A stretch of 64,000 nt of DNA from Sophora flavescens (lineage: Eukaryota; Streptophyta; Magnoliopsida; Fabales; Fabaceae), in contig CM061062.1 of NCBI GenBank assembly GCA_030762895.1, forward strand, positions 237,868,019 through 237,932,018, read 5' to 3'. Positions 46,894 through 57,739 of this stretch are shown here, in pieces (position 1 is the stretch's first letter; each line of letters begins with the position of its first letter). Under the pieces are notes generated by a model. It saw only the letters and a program-made list of their open reading frames with translations. It searched no databases and was not told where the DNA came from. The position numbers and the translations under genes were made by a program.

Positions 46894-49800
46894 ATGGCTT
46901 CAACCTCTACTGCCATGCTTGCTTTTGCAACTGACACTATGTCCATATCTATGGAACATCACTTCAATTTTGGAATTCTACAAGAATACAATCTGTATGT
47001 GAATAAGTTCATTAATGCTACTGGATGGGATGGAATCTTTCTGGAAAAGGTCTAAGTGTATCCAGATTTGATAAGGGAATTCTGGAGAAGACCCAAGATC
47101 TCTAAAATAGAAGTAGTTGGGTTTGTGCTAGGAAGGAAAGTATTAGTATCCGAGAAAACCATCTCTGATGGGATTGCATGTGCTCAAGAAGGTTTGGTCT
47201 TCACGGAGAACTGGGAAGAAGACCTAGGTGGTTCAGAGACAATTGTTGTTACCCTAATGAGGCAAGACAACGTGAGAACTCATTCTTGGAAATCCTATGA
47301 GATGAAAGATCACATCAGGATTCTTCACCAAATTCAGAACAAGGTGGAGCTGCATAAGATTGGCTCTAAGGACAACTTATCAACTCTTCACAAGTTCTGT
47401 CTTTGCCATCTGATTTTTGAAACAAAGATTAACTTACCCTGGATTCTGTTTCATCGCTTCAAAGATGCCATTACCAACAAAGAATCTGCTTCTCACATTA
47501 CCTTCACCCATCGTCTGTCCAAAATTTTCAAGCAGCAAGGCGTGTACGATGTTCTGAGTGCAAAGCCTAAGGATGAACAAGAAAGACTCCTTCGTGAGAA
47601 AGGATTGCAAGCTGTTGATTTTGGCAGAGTTAATCTCAGTGGCATGTAACTTAGCACATACAAGCAAGTGGAGTTGGCCAAGCTTGAGGAGAAAATGAAT
47701 ATTAAAGAAGAATCACTTAAGACCAATGATGCTGGAATTCTTGGTTTAAAGAAAGGAACCAAGAGTCACTGTGGTTGTAAGGCAACCTCTCCCTAAGAGG
47801 ACTACTATAGGATCTCTCCTCTCTATATCTTCTGGTGCTACTCTTCCACCTCCACCAAAAAGGAGAAGGAAGGTAATCATGTCTGAAGAAGAAGATGATG
47901 ATGAACTACCTATCGCTGCCATTTTAGAAAAACAAACTGCTGATGTTGCTGGTCCAATTGCCAAGAAGAAGAGGCAACCATCAAAGAGGGCTAGAACAAC
48001 TATGGCTTCTGAGGTAATAATATCTGCTGATGATCCTGTTAGGTTAGCAATAGATGAACTAGTGTCTAATTTGGGAACTCATGATGATAATATCTCTGCT
48101 CCACATGATGTGGATGATGTTTATGTCCCCACCCTGCCATAATCACCACACTCACCACTAGCACAAATAGACAATAGCATTACCCTTGGAGCCTCCTTTC
48201 CTAAACCTTTGAAAATCTTGTTTCCACACATAATTCCCTCTTCCACTCTCTATACTGGCAAATCTGAAAACCGGGTCAAAGTATAGAGAGAATGGAAAAT
48301 ACTATTCCACACCATTCCACAAGAACCAGAACTTATTCTAACAAAGTGGTATCCTCTGGATGAGTATGAGTATGAACCCCTCAACATCTATCCATACTGG
48401 GTCAACCATGAACCCCACACTCCAACTGGCCCATTCCCTTCCCAAATGTTCAATGAACAAGGACCTCTCCTCACTCACCTTCCCCAATAGAGATTCCCTG
48501 CCAGAATAATCTACCCCAATCTAGTGAAATTTCCACCCCTTAAACCATTCACTGATGGAGTAGAGAGAGTTGTAATATCTTATTGGCATACTGATCCCAG
48601 CAAGAAGGATCTTAGGAGTGTTCTCGAGAAAAGAGCCAGATCCTTCAGGAAAATACCTTTTGTTATGGACAAGACCACAAAATGGATGACTTTCAAACAC
48701 CCAAAAGTATATGGAGCTGTTGTTGATCAGTTTGTGGACACTCTCATGAATGAGATTCTGAAATGGGAATTCAGCCACTTCACAGCAGACAGAGCTGCAC
48801 GGTTTGTCCCTCCAACCTGGTTAAAACACTCCACTTCCACGAATGTTGGAGTCAAGCCCTACAAGATTTGTCCTAGGTTGTCAACGATCGATCTAAACAA
48901 GGAAAAGGACCGGAAGCATCCAAGGCACAAAGGAAAGATGCCAGTAGTTGAAGACATTATGCTAGATCTCAGTTCTGAACCCTTTGACCACTCACAGATG
49001 GATTACATTCAATCTTTGCCAATTGAGATGGTCACTGAGGCTAACTATGCAGGAGCCTTCTGGCAATCCCACTTAATTCACTACACCAGAGAAGCCTCCA
49101 CTTCTGACCTAACTGCTGAAGAGAAGAAGAAAACTCCAAAATTCAGAGGCAGATGTGGACTCTCTCGTGACAGATATTTGATCTTTAAGGATCTTTGGGG
49201 TTTGCCAACAACAAGCCGTAATGTGTAAATTCCTAATATTATTCATTGGGCAAAGGATGTCCCTGAGCCAATTCTACAATAAGCCTTTGCCTCAGCTTCA
49301 ACCTCACCCTCTGAACATACAACAGAAGAATTAATTGTAGAAGGCCCTGAGCTGAATGTTGAAATCTTTTCAAAACCCGCTTCTGAACCTTCAACTCCTT
49401 TAGCTGATGCCGTTGTTTTTGCTATTGTTGAGCCAACTCTAACAGAGCAGTCTGATGAGATCTGTGCTTCTAAGCAAGGTGCTGAGTCTACTACGACATC
49501 ATCTCAACCATTAGTTCTTGCTATGGTTCATCCACCAGCCCAAGCTCAAGACACTGTCTCAGACTTTGCTGAGAGCTCAAGACAATTATCCTTGCCACCA
49601 AATCTTGAGGACATCATTGGAAGAATTGTTGATGATAAGGTTGGTAAGATAGTTGAAGAGAAGATAGAACAGATGGCACAACAGATTGAAGAAAGGGTAC
49701 AAAAGCAAGTTCAAGATACCTTGGCCCATACTAATGCAACGGTGACTCAAATGCTGTCTTTATTAATGGATTTTCAGAATAGCCAAAATCCAAATCAAAA

Positions 49801-49933
49801 CCAACCCCCCTCCACCACCTCCTTCTACCTAAATCTTTTCTTTCTTATCTTATTTGTTTTTGCTGGCTATGATGGTCCACTCCTTTTACCTTTTTGTTTG
49901 ATGACAAAAAAGGGGGATAAAGGAAAGAGATGA
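46894..49933 (+). pseudogene. C1 extra downstream ORF region (SIRE 'envelope-like' position)
   Basis: A protein-coding remnant starts at ATG 46894. It is broken by TAA 47053-47055, TAA 47647-47649, a frameshift near 47765, TAA 48140 and further stops near 48285, 48490, 49226 and 49280. Readable parts are a YPDLIREFW...VLGRKV region (47056-47300) resembling the 'putative plant transposon protein' family, and a basic KRRRK / KKKRQPSKRAR segment next to an acidic run (47850-48000). A central region (48524-49228) and a long coiled coil with repeated IVEEKIEQMAQQ-type heptads (49610-49770) follow. A hydrophobic stretch of about 16 residues lies near 49825-49875. SIRE-type copia elements have an ORF here that is often called envelope-like, but its role is unproven. 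The basic motif would also suit nuclear targeting. The call rests on position and composition. Confidence 0.7.
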
Positions 49934-50266
49934 AATTTTATATACCATACTTTGTCTGCATAAGTTTAATCTATTCATGTTTAATCTATTCATTTTTTTG
50001 ATACATTGCCTTGACTTCTTATGCCTAAATTTTGTGTATAAAGCAAATTATGCTCTGATACTGGTTTGATCTGTTTATTCACAAATGTTTGATAGGCTCC
50101 TATCTTGGTCTGATAACTTGTATTACCTTACAAATAAGACTTGGTTTTATATGCCTTAACTGCTTTGATATGTTGAATGCTATGTCTTAGGGGGAGCCTT
50201 GCAAGCTCTCTTAGACTTTGCTATTTAAATTTAACAAGTTTTTGTCATCATAAAAAAGGCGGAAAT
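49934..50266 (+). other. C1 3' non-coding region and PPT
   Basis: AT-rich DNA without an ORF ends in the PPT AAAAAAGGCGGAAAT (50252-50266) directly before the LTR. Confidence 0.75.
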
Positions 50267-51532
50267 TGTTGGAACCAAAGTGGCTCTAGTTTATTTAATC
50301 TCTAGGTTTTGATGTTAACAAAAGGATTAAATTTGCTTGGCAAAGTGTTAGTTGAGATCTAACAAGTGATTTCAGTTTATGCAGGAAAATCCAAAGTAAT
50401 ATAAGGTATACAATGCTTGGACTCTTTCAAAGAATTACCCGTCCAAAGGTTATTTAAACCGTTTATATCTTGATCGTTAAATAGATGGCTAACTAAAATT
50501 CAGTAGACGTCCATAAGTAGCCACGTCAGCAGATGAGCGCTCTCCTCGAAACTCAACTAGACATCCATAGTGCCTAATTAAAATTCATTAGACGTCTATA
50601 GTGCCACGTCAGCAGACGAGTGCTCTCCTGGAAACTCAAGTAGATATCCATAATGCCTAACTAAAATTCATTAGACGTCTATAGTTCCATGTCATTGGAT
50701 GGAGTTTCTCTAAGGACTTAGCAAGTCCAAAGACTTGTGTGGACGAGCGCTTCTACCACATCAGTGGACGAGCAGAATAAAACCTTGTGTAGATGCGTTC
50801 TAAAACTAAGTGCCAGTAGACAGTTCTACATCTTCTATATCTTTACTACCTTGAATATGATTTAGTGCAATCTAGACCACATTGAAGTTATTTCAAATGA
50901 ATGATATTTATTTCAAAGGAATATATGTTCTTTATTGTTAACACCTTATCTCTTTGTTAGAAAATTCATAGTACTATCAAGGAAATACAAAAAGCAAATA
51001 GTACAATTGAAATTGCAAAACGATCTGTACGATGACATCTTTATTGCTGGACAAAAGCTGGGTTATACACAAAGGAGGAAAGAAAGTTTATAAGGTACAA
51101 TTGCTTAGAACAGTTAGTCTGCATTTTGTGTTTTTCTGATAACCAAGGATGCTTTTCAACTCGGCCAAAATCAATCTATCAGTCTCAACAGATATCAGGC
51201 ATTTAATTCTATCTCTATAACGAGACTATTCAAATAACTGTTGAAGATTTACAAGAGAAGTTGAAGACCACTATATATAGAAGGTCTCAAGCACTGAAGA
51301 ACAACGTTTGCCATTTGAATATTTGTAAGATATTCAAAGCTCCTATTCCATTTGTAAAGCAAAAGTCTGTAATTCTAAGGTTGAATATATGTAAAAGATA
51401 TTCAGTAGATCTTAAACCTTCATACCCTCATACATAGTGAGTTAGAAAGATCTTAGAAAAATCTCTGTGATAGAGTTAGAGCATGAAGAGGCTTGGCAAG
51501 AAAGTAATACATGTAGCCTGGAGAGGTGAAAA
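50267..51532 (+). repeat. 3' LTR of C1 (right end missing)
   Basis: The LTR starts TGTTGGAACCAAAG. Similarity to the 5' LTR stops near 51532 (equivalent to about 9840), so roughly the last 310 bp are lost. It carries one more 84-bp unit (50495-50663) than the 5' LTR. Confidence 0.87.
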
Positions 51533-52363
51533 ATTACATGAACTGTATGAGTTGCTTGACTTGAACCCATTGAGCTTGCCAGGTTTTCAGTCGGTTCAAG
51601 TTGTAGTTTTATCGTTATTAAAACAATGGTTTTTGAACATTTTGGTCGAGTTTTATCTCATTTAAACCCGAATTTAGCTTTTACCGTCCTTAAGTAAGGT
51701 TTTGAGTCTTTTTGTTAATTTTTAGGAATTTAAGTAGGAAATTGAGTCAAATAAGGCATTACATGATATTCCTAGTTTCAGGTAATTGTTCCGGAACTAA
51801 GGTGAAAAGTGAAGTTGGAAGAAAGTTAGGAAATGAGAGGAAAAAGCTAGCTAGATGACTGATCAAGGGAGACTCGCCTCGCGAGCCAGACAACCGGAAG
51901 GAAGAATACTTGTAGCCTCTTTGTGATAGAGTTAGAGCATGAAGAGGCTTGGCAAGAAAGCAATACTTGTAGCCTGGAGAGGTGAAAAATTACATAAACT
52001 GTATGAGTTGCTTGACTTGAACCCATTGAGCTTGCCAGGTTTTCAGTCGGTTCAAGTTGTAGTTTTATCGTTATTAAAACAATGGTTTTTGAACATTTTG
52101 GTCGAGTTTTATCTCATTTAAACCCGAATTTAGCTTTTACCGTCCTTAAGTAAGGTTTTGAGTCTTTTTGTTAATTTTTAGGAATTTAAGTAGGAAATTG
52201 AGTCGAATAAGGCATTACATGATATTCCTAGTTTCAGGTAATTGTTCCGGAACTAAGGTGAAAAGTGAAGTTGGAAGAAAGTTAGGAAATGAGAGGAAAA
52301 AGCTAGCTAGATGACTGATCAAGGGAGACTCGCCTCGCGAGCCAGACAACCGGAAGGAAGAAT
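51466..52363 (+). repeat. 456-bp tandem duplication spanning an element boundary
   Basis: Copies are 51466-51921 and 51922-52363, at a constant offset of 456 bp with few differences. Each copy contains the last 67 bp of the truncated C1 LTR followed by about 370 bp of a gypsy LTR fragment. The duplication therefore happened after those two sequences were joined. Each copy carries a 60-codon ORF (51483 and 51939), which I do not regard as a gene. Confidence 0.9.
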
Positions 52364-53430
52364 ATTAAAGACTCTCCGTCTCACCCCGCGAAGGAGTGCT
52401 CGCCTCGCGAGCCAGATGGGCATTCCTGAAGACTCTCTACGGTGCCATGCGAATCAGGGTTCGCCATGTGAACCAGAGCCTGAAATTCAAAGACCTCTCC
52501 ATCTCACCCCGGGAGAATGTGTGTTTGGGCCAGGGCTGAAATTCAAATCTCACCCCGTGAGCCCCTGCTTGCCTTCCAAGAGACCCTTTTCTCAGATTAG
52601 TATTTAAACTTGTTGTTAGTTCGAATTTTTTACCCTAATACTAGTTTTCAGAGAGCTTCATCTTGCTTTGGTTGAAAAACACAATTTTGATGTATTTTCA
52701 TGAAACTATTGTGATTATGAGCATTGCTATGAGGAGCTAAATCTCTTTTCTAAGGAAGTGACGTAGCCACACATGACGACTTAGTGAAATTTGTGATGTT
52801 TTCTATTCCCTTATTCTTATTTATTGTTTCTTAATTATTTTCTTATTGTGTTAATCAAAAGAGCTCGTGATTGACTAGCCAATTGTGATGAGTCTGAAAG
52901 GAGATTCTTGATTTAGAGATTGAATTAAGAACACAAGTTGAATATTGATAGAGATATACTAGGAGACTTGTTCAATCGATATAGGGGACCAAGTGCTTAA
53001 TGAATTATTGTATGTTAATCATCATAAAGATATAGTTGATTGGTATGAAAGGGTGTTTTATTTTGTGCTTGACAAAGACATTAGAATAATTTGGGTTCCT
53101 AGTTGACAAAGAATTGAATTAGGAATAGAGAACAAATCACAAATGGATCTAAGCTTGATTGTGTAGGTGAAATCATGACCTTAGATCTTAACAACCACAT
53201 TCTCTCTCTTAATAATATGTTTGTGACTCTGTTAGATTTGGTTTTGATTAGTTAATTGCAATATCTCAATTGATCTCATCTTGATATTCTTTCTCTTTTG
53301 ACTTGGTCAAATTAATTTTTGATTTAGATTTAGATAAATTGGTTACCCAATCCCTGTGTTTGACCTCAGCATTACTTGCCGTGTTTTTATTACTAGCGTC
53401 GATCTGGTACACTTGCTAGAGCCCATCAGC
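51533..53430 (+). repeat. Gypsy LTR fragment related in layout to G2
   Basis: The sequence is not similar to G2 throughout, but the order of signals is the same. A TTTTGAGTC...TTTCAGGTAATT stretch is followed by CTCGCCTCGCGAG palindrome pairs (52326-52580), an AT-rich TATTTAAAC at 52600, and long AT-rich DNA. It ends in a GGTACACTTGCTAGAG segment like the G1 U5 end, with the likely terminus at CCCATCA (53430). No PBS or internal region follows. Confidence 0.6.
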
Positions 53431-53708
53431 ACCAAAGCCTGTTGTGTATGATCAGAAGACGAATTTGGTGAATGAGTGAAAGTGGGAGAGTATTGGCAAG
53501 AGGTAGTATATGATGTAGATGGGTGAGGTGTCTGTTTAGCAATGGGTGACATGGGTGGTGTTTGAATTTTTGGAGGTGAGAGTGGTTGTTTTGGTTCAGT
53601 TTGTGGTGGATGTGAAGTCGATGTAGTGGTTTTGGTTGGTGAAGGAGAGGGTGTTACCTGGAGTACCGATTTTCTGGTTTTCAGTCTAAAGGACTGTCTT
53701 TTTGTTGA
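53343..53708 (-). pseudogene. Proline/serine/threonine-rich ORF fragment
   Basis: On the minus strand an open frame enters from the T1 junction at 53708 and ends at 53343. It encodes about 120 residues rich in Pro, Ser, Thr and Gln with several SP/TP pairs and a basic start (KRQSFRLKTRK). The last part overlaps the LTR fragment, so the true end is probably near 53430. I cannot identify it. The composition would fit a variable tail of a retrotransposon extra ORF or a plant protein. Both flanks are element boundaries, so it is a trapped remnant. Confidence 0.4.
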
Positions 53709-54016
53709 TGTGGTTTAACACCCTATTTTTCGTAAATAAGCTTAGTGCTTTCATATATGTTATATATGTGTTTTTATATGCTTGTTATGGTTGTTTTTTA
53801 TGCCTAAGTTCATGTTTGGGGAAGTTTAGCCTTAGAAAGGTTCAATCCTTTTAGAGTCCAAGTAACCTATTTCACCGTTTTGGCCATATATTGAGTTCTA
53901 GAAGTCCGATCGAGGTGATCTTTGTGGAGTTGGAAAGCTAAGAGAATTATCTACAAGTATTTTTATATGTTTTGGCCAATTCGATTGTTTAGGTTGTCTC
54001 GCAGTGCAATCTTTGA

Positions 54017-54093
54017 GCGCCCCGTGCTCAGGAGTTGAGCACAATCGTGCTCAACAGGGGGCAAGGTCGTGCTCAGGTCTCAGTTTATAAATA
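54017..54093 (+). promoter_or_regulatory. GAGCACG/CGTGCTC palindrome pairs and TATA box of T1 5' LTR
   Basis: TTGAGCACAATCGTGCTCAA, a 6-7 bp spacer and CAAGGTCGTGCTC lie at 54035-54075. A preceding CCCCGTGCTC arm is at 54020. TATAAATA starts 10 bp later at 54086. The right T1 LTR has the same set at 63872-63926 with TATAAATA at 63940-63947. Confidence 0.75.
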
Positions 54094-56821
54094 GAGAAAT
54101 TCCGTGAGGGTTGCGACCCAAAACCCTCTTTTTGGCACTTTGGGCAATCCTAGTGCGACAGAAACCTCTTCCCTTCCCTCCCCTTGAACCCCTTGAAGTT
54201 CTTGGTGTTCTTGCTCTAGTTGTGGGAGAGAAGTAGCGCGATAGTGTCGTTTAAGATCACGTTGTCTTCCCTCTCTTAGTCTCTTTTCTATTATTAGATC
54301 TAGAAACTAATTGGTTGTCTTCTTCTTGTTTGGCCAAGGCTTGGGGAACTCGTCGAGCCACTCGAGGGAACATTTCTAGTTTGTCAATGTTATCGTTTTG
54401 GGAATCTTCATACCAGGTATGGGGAGAAGGAATAGTGTGAGTATGTAGGCTTGGGGGTAGCATGAGACGAAGGGTTACCCATGACCCTTTCCTTTGATAA
54501 CATGTCTATATACCTTATGTCTATTTGTTATATGATGCTTAACTGTTATGATGTTGATGATTGGCATGACTATTATTATTGATTGATGTTGTTTGTTATA
54601 AATATGATGATGATGTGATGCCATGATTATGATGAGTATGATGCTATTGAATGTTATTTGTGTTGTACTCTTTATGAGTGTTGATTATTGAGGATGTTAA
54701 GGCCAACAATGATGTTAAGACGTTAAAATACGTTAATGATAATAATGGGAATTAAGGGGTGTTTCTCCCAGTTGTTCATAAGACATGAATATAGTGTGAG
54801 ATTTATGGTTTATTCATAGGGCTTAGTTAAAGACCCTAGGATTGATTAGTGAGTGTTCTAGGAACATTAATAACGAAGTTATGATTAAATGATTAATTCC
54901 CCATGATGATAAGATATGAATATTAATGAAGAATAGTTAAGATTAATGAAGTTGACGATCAATGGATTAGTAAAAGCCAATAGGTTGAATCTGTGAACTG
55001 TCCCAAGGATTTGGGAAAGGGTTTCTGACCCTTTATGCCTAGATCAATACGGCCATGCTCCATTGAGCACGACCGTGGTTAACAAGGAGCACGCTCGTGC
55101 CCCAGTTTGAAACCCAGAGCAGGACGCGCAATTGAGCACGCCCGTGCTTAACAGGCAGCACGACCATGTATAACGGCCCATTTTTAATTACGTGGTTTAA
55201 CCGGTTAAAATATAATTGTTTATATTTTAATCTGAGATCAAGAAAATGATTTTGGATAAAACAAAATCATATTCATACTCTATCTTAGGGTAGAAGGTTA
55301 GCATAAAATTTTGGGTTGAAAATTCATACGAAAATCGGTCTGCGTTTTCACTGACAGTACTTTACTGGTCAGAAAATTCCGATTTAACCCGAAACTGAAA
55401 AATAATAGATCGTATCATTTTTTTAGTGATACTGTATATTTTATAAAAAAAAATTTAATTATTATTGCTAAAGGAATAAGATATTATATTTTATTCGAAG
55501 CTGAGCACGAAGCTTCAGAGATATACCGGACATATGAGAAAAATGTGTCAGATCAACAATAACTCACCATCAATAATCTTGGTTAAAATATTTTGATTAA
55601 ATATCTACACTTGTTAATGTCCCTGGTGCTCTTAAGATCCTAATTAACTACCCTTTATAAAACTTCTTGGAGAAGTTGATACCTTCTCTCTCTTTTCCTT
55701 TTCCTATTCTACTCATGTTCTGTTTCTTCTTCAGCATAACATTATATTTTCATTTCTCTTCTTTGTACAACATAACACAAATCTTCTTCCTCCCATCTAA
55801 ACTAGATCGCGCCACCACCTCAGCCCAGCCGCGATCGAGCCGCAGCCGCCGCCTGTCGGAGCTCCGACCACGCGATACCATGCCTGGTTCTCGTCATTGT
55901 TTAGATCGTGTCTCAGTTGTTCCTGTAGCATGAAATCGTGCTATCCACTGCGGCAGGTGATGTCTGCCACCACCTCTCCATGGTGGTTTTCACCATGTGA
56001 TTTGTCTTGAGCTCCTTCTCATTCTCCTTTGGTCTAAGTCTCTCTTTTGGTCCTTGTTTACTCCAGAAATCATCCAACCGCCCATTGCCACCAAGAGCCG
56101 CCGGCTACAGCCACCACAACACCACCTTCAAGTTCATCATCTTCCTTGGATGAGTGGTTTTCTCACTTTCCTTTGTCATTTGAAAGAACCCCAATTTTAT
56201 TCCTCAAACCCTAACCCTAGGTTTTGTAATCAGTTCTCAAAATATGAAATTAATTAGTGTTTTATGAAATTGAGGTCATGGTTAAGTGTTTCCCTAAATC
56301 AATTTTGTCAATCTTTTGTTTAATTGATATTTCCCCAATTTTCATCTTGATCCTAAAACCCCCAAAATATGGTTTAATTTAAATCAATGAGGTTTTTGAG
56401 AAATTAAATATGTGAATGGGTTATATTTAGAGTGTTGATGATGAGTAATTAATTTTGTGGATTGTCTGGGTATTTCAATGCTTGGATCACCTTTCTGGGA
56501 TGTTTTTCGTGTTTGTGCTTGCTCTAGGGAAACATGAATTGCTCTCTGGGAACTCTGATAGGAACAAACTGCATAGCTGACAAGTGCCTGGAAGACTCTG
56601 AGAACCTTAAAAGGTGGGGGAAAGAAGCCATCTAACGTCGGAAATGACGAAGTGGCATTTATTTCAATAATAGTTTAGGGTGACCTAAACCTTACTAGGA
56701 AGCAAGTAACGAACATTATCAATATCACATTGGGGACTACTTAGTGGTACCAATGATGATATTGGAATTGTATGTTTATCGTCGATGTGTATAAAAATAT
56801 ATTATTTTATTTTTGAGATTG

Positions 56822-56955
56822 ACTGTTTGACTATTTGACTGTCTTTGATATGTTGCTTAATATGTGATGAATTGTCTGGAAATATTATACTGTTTGACTA
56901 TTTGATTGTCTTTGATATGCTGCTTGATATGTGATGAATTGTCTGGAAATATTAT
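56822..56955 (+). repeat. 67-bp tandem duplication in S2
   Basis: Two copies start ACTGTTTGACTATTTGA at 56822 and 56889 and match almost fully. Confidence 0.88.
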
Positions 56956-57239
56956 GATTAGTGGACTGGTTGTTATATTACTTATGTATTTATCTAATTA
57001 TTTAGTTTATATTATATGTGGAGATAATTGGAATGATGATATGATGGGTGATTAATGTGATTAGAGATTTTATGAGTATTGATACATGATGAGTAGGGTG
57101 ATGTATGAGGGGGTTCATGATATCTGAGTTCAGAAGTGCCTAATCAAGATGATTATTGTGATATATTGATGAAACTGATGAGATGTGATTATTGTTGAGG
57201 TTATTTATGAAATAATGATGAGAGGTTATGACACTAACG

Positions 57240-57395
57240 GGTGACCTGAAACATGGTCTATGATATTTTCACATGGTGGACTTGGGGTGACCTGAAACAT
57301 GGTCTGTGATATTTTCACATGGTGGACTTGGAACATAGTCTGGTGAACTTGAGACATAGTCTGGTTGACTTGAAACATAGTCTGGTTAACTTGAG
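57240..57395 (+). repeat. Minisatellite in S2
   Basis: Two 46-bp units start GGTGACCTGAAACATGGTCT (57240 and 57286). About four 20-22 bp units of the type ACTTGAAACATAGTCTGGT follow. Confidence 0.85.
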
Positions 57396-57739
57396 ATGGA
57401 TATCTGGATATGTGACCGCACCTGATTATACATACTGCATTGCATTGCATCATGATGGAGGGTAGAGGAAAATAATAGACGTTGTCGAGGATGGTTGTGT
57501 TTATATATGTATATATATACAGAGATATATGGAGGCATATGTTTAGTGTGATGTTATGGATTTAAATGTTGCTAAACCCTTTCCATGTTTGACGTTAAAC
57601 TGTTTCTTATCCCCTATATTTTTCCGTATTTTGTGTGTCTACTTTATTTACGCTAGAGCACCCGATGAAGGAATATGTTGCTGAGGAGCTGGAAGGAACT
57701 CTGTATGAAACGGAGGTTGCTGAGGAGTTGGATGGAACT

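Larger units (their letters stand above)
8710..51532 (+). mobile_element. C1: SIRE/Maximus-like Ty1/copia retrotransposon, heavily nested, ends truncated
   Basis: Segments in order are 5' LTR (8710-10149), PBS, start of gag, CA1 insertion, rest of gag, minus-strand G1 insertion, protease-INT-RT-RNaseH, an extra downstream ORF region, PPT and 3' LTR (50267-51532). Without the two insertions it would be about 11.4 kb. Lineage evidence is the UBN2-type gag, a CFECKKPGHFKADC knuckle followed by KKGLMATWEDLD, and the additional ORF after pol. The 5' LTR lacks its first 58 bp and the 3' LTR its last 300 bp or so. No target duplication can therefore be read. Confidence 0.9.

Noticed and set aside
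51483..52121. Two 60-codon ORFs beginning MKRLGKK
   Set aside because: They are identical products of the 456-bp duplication and cross from C1 LTR into gypsy LTR; a fused chance frame.
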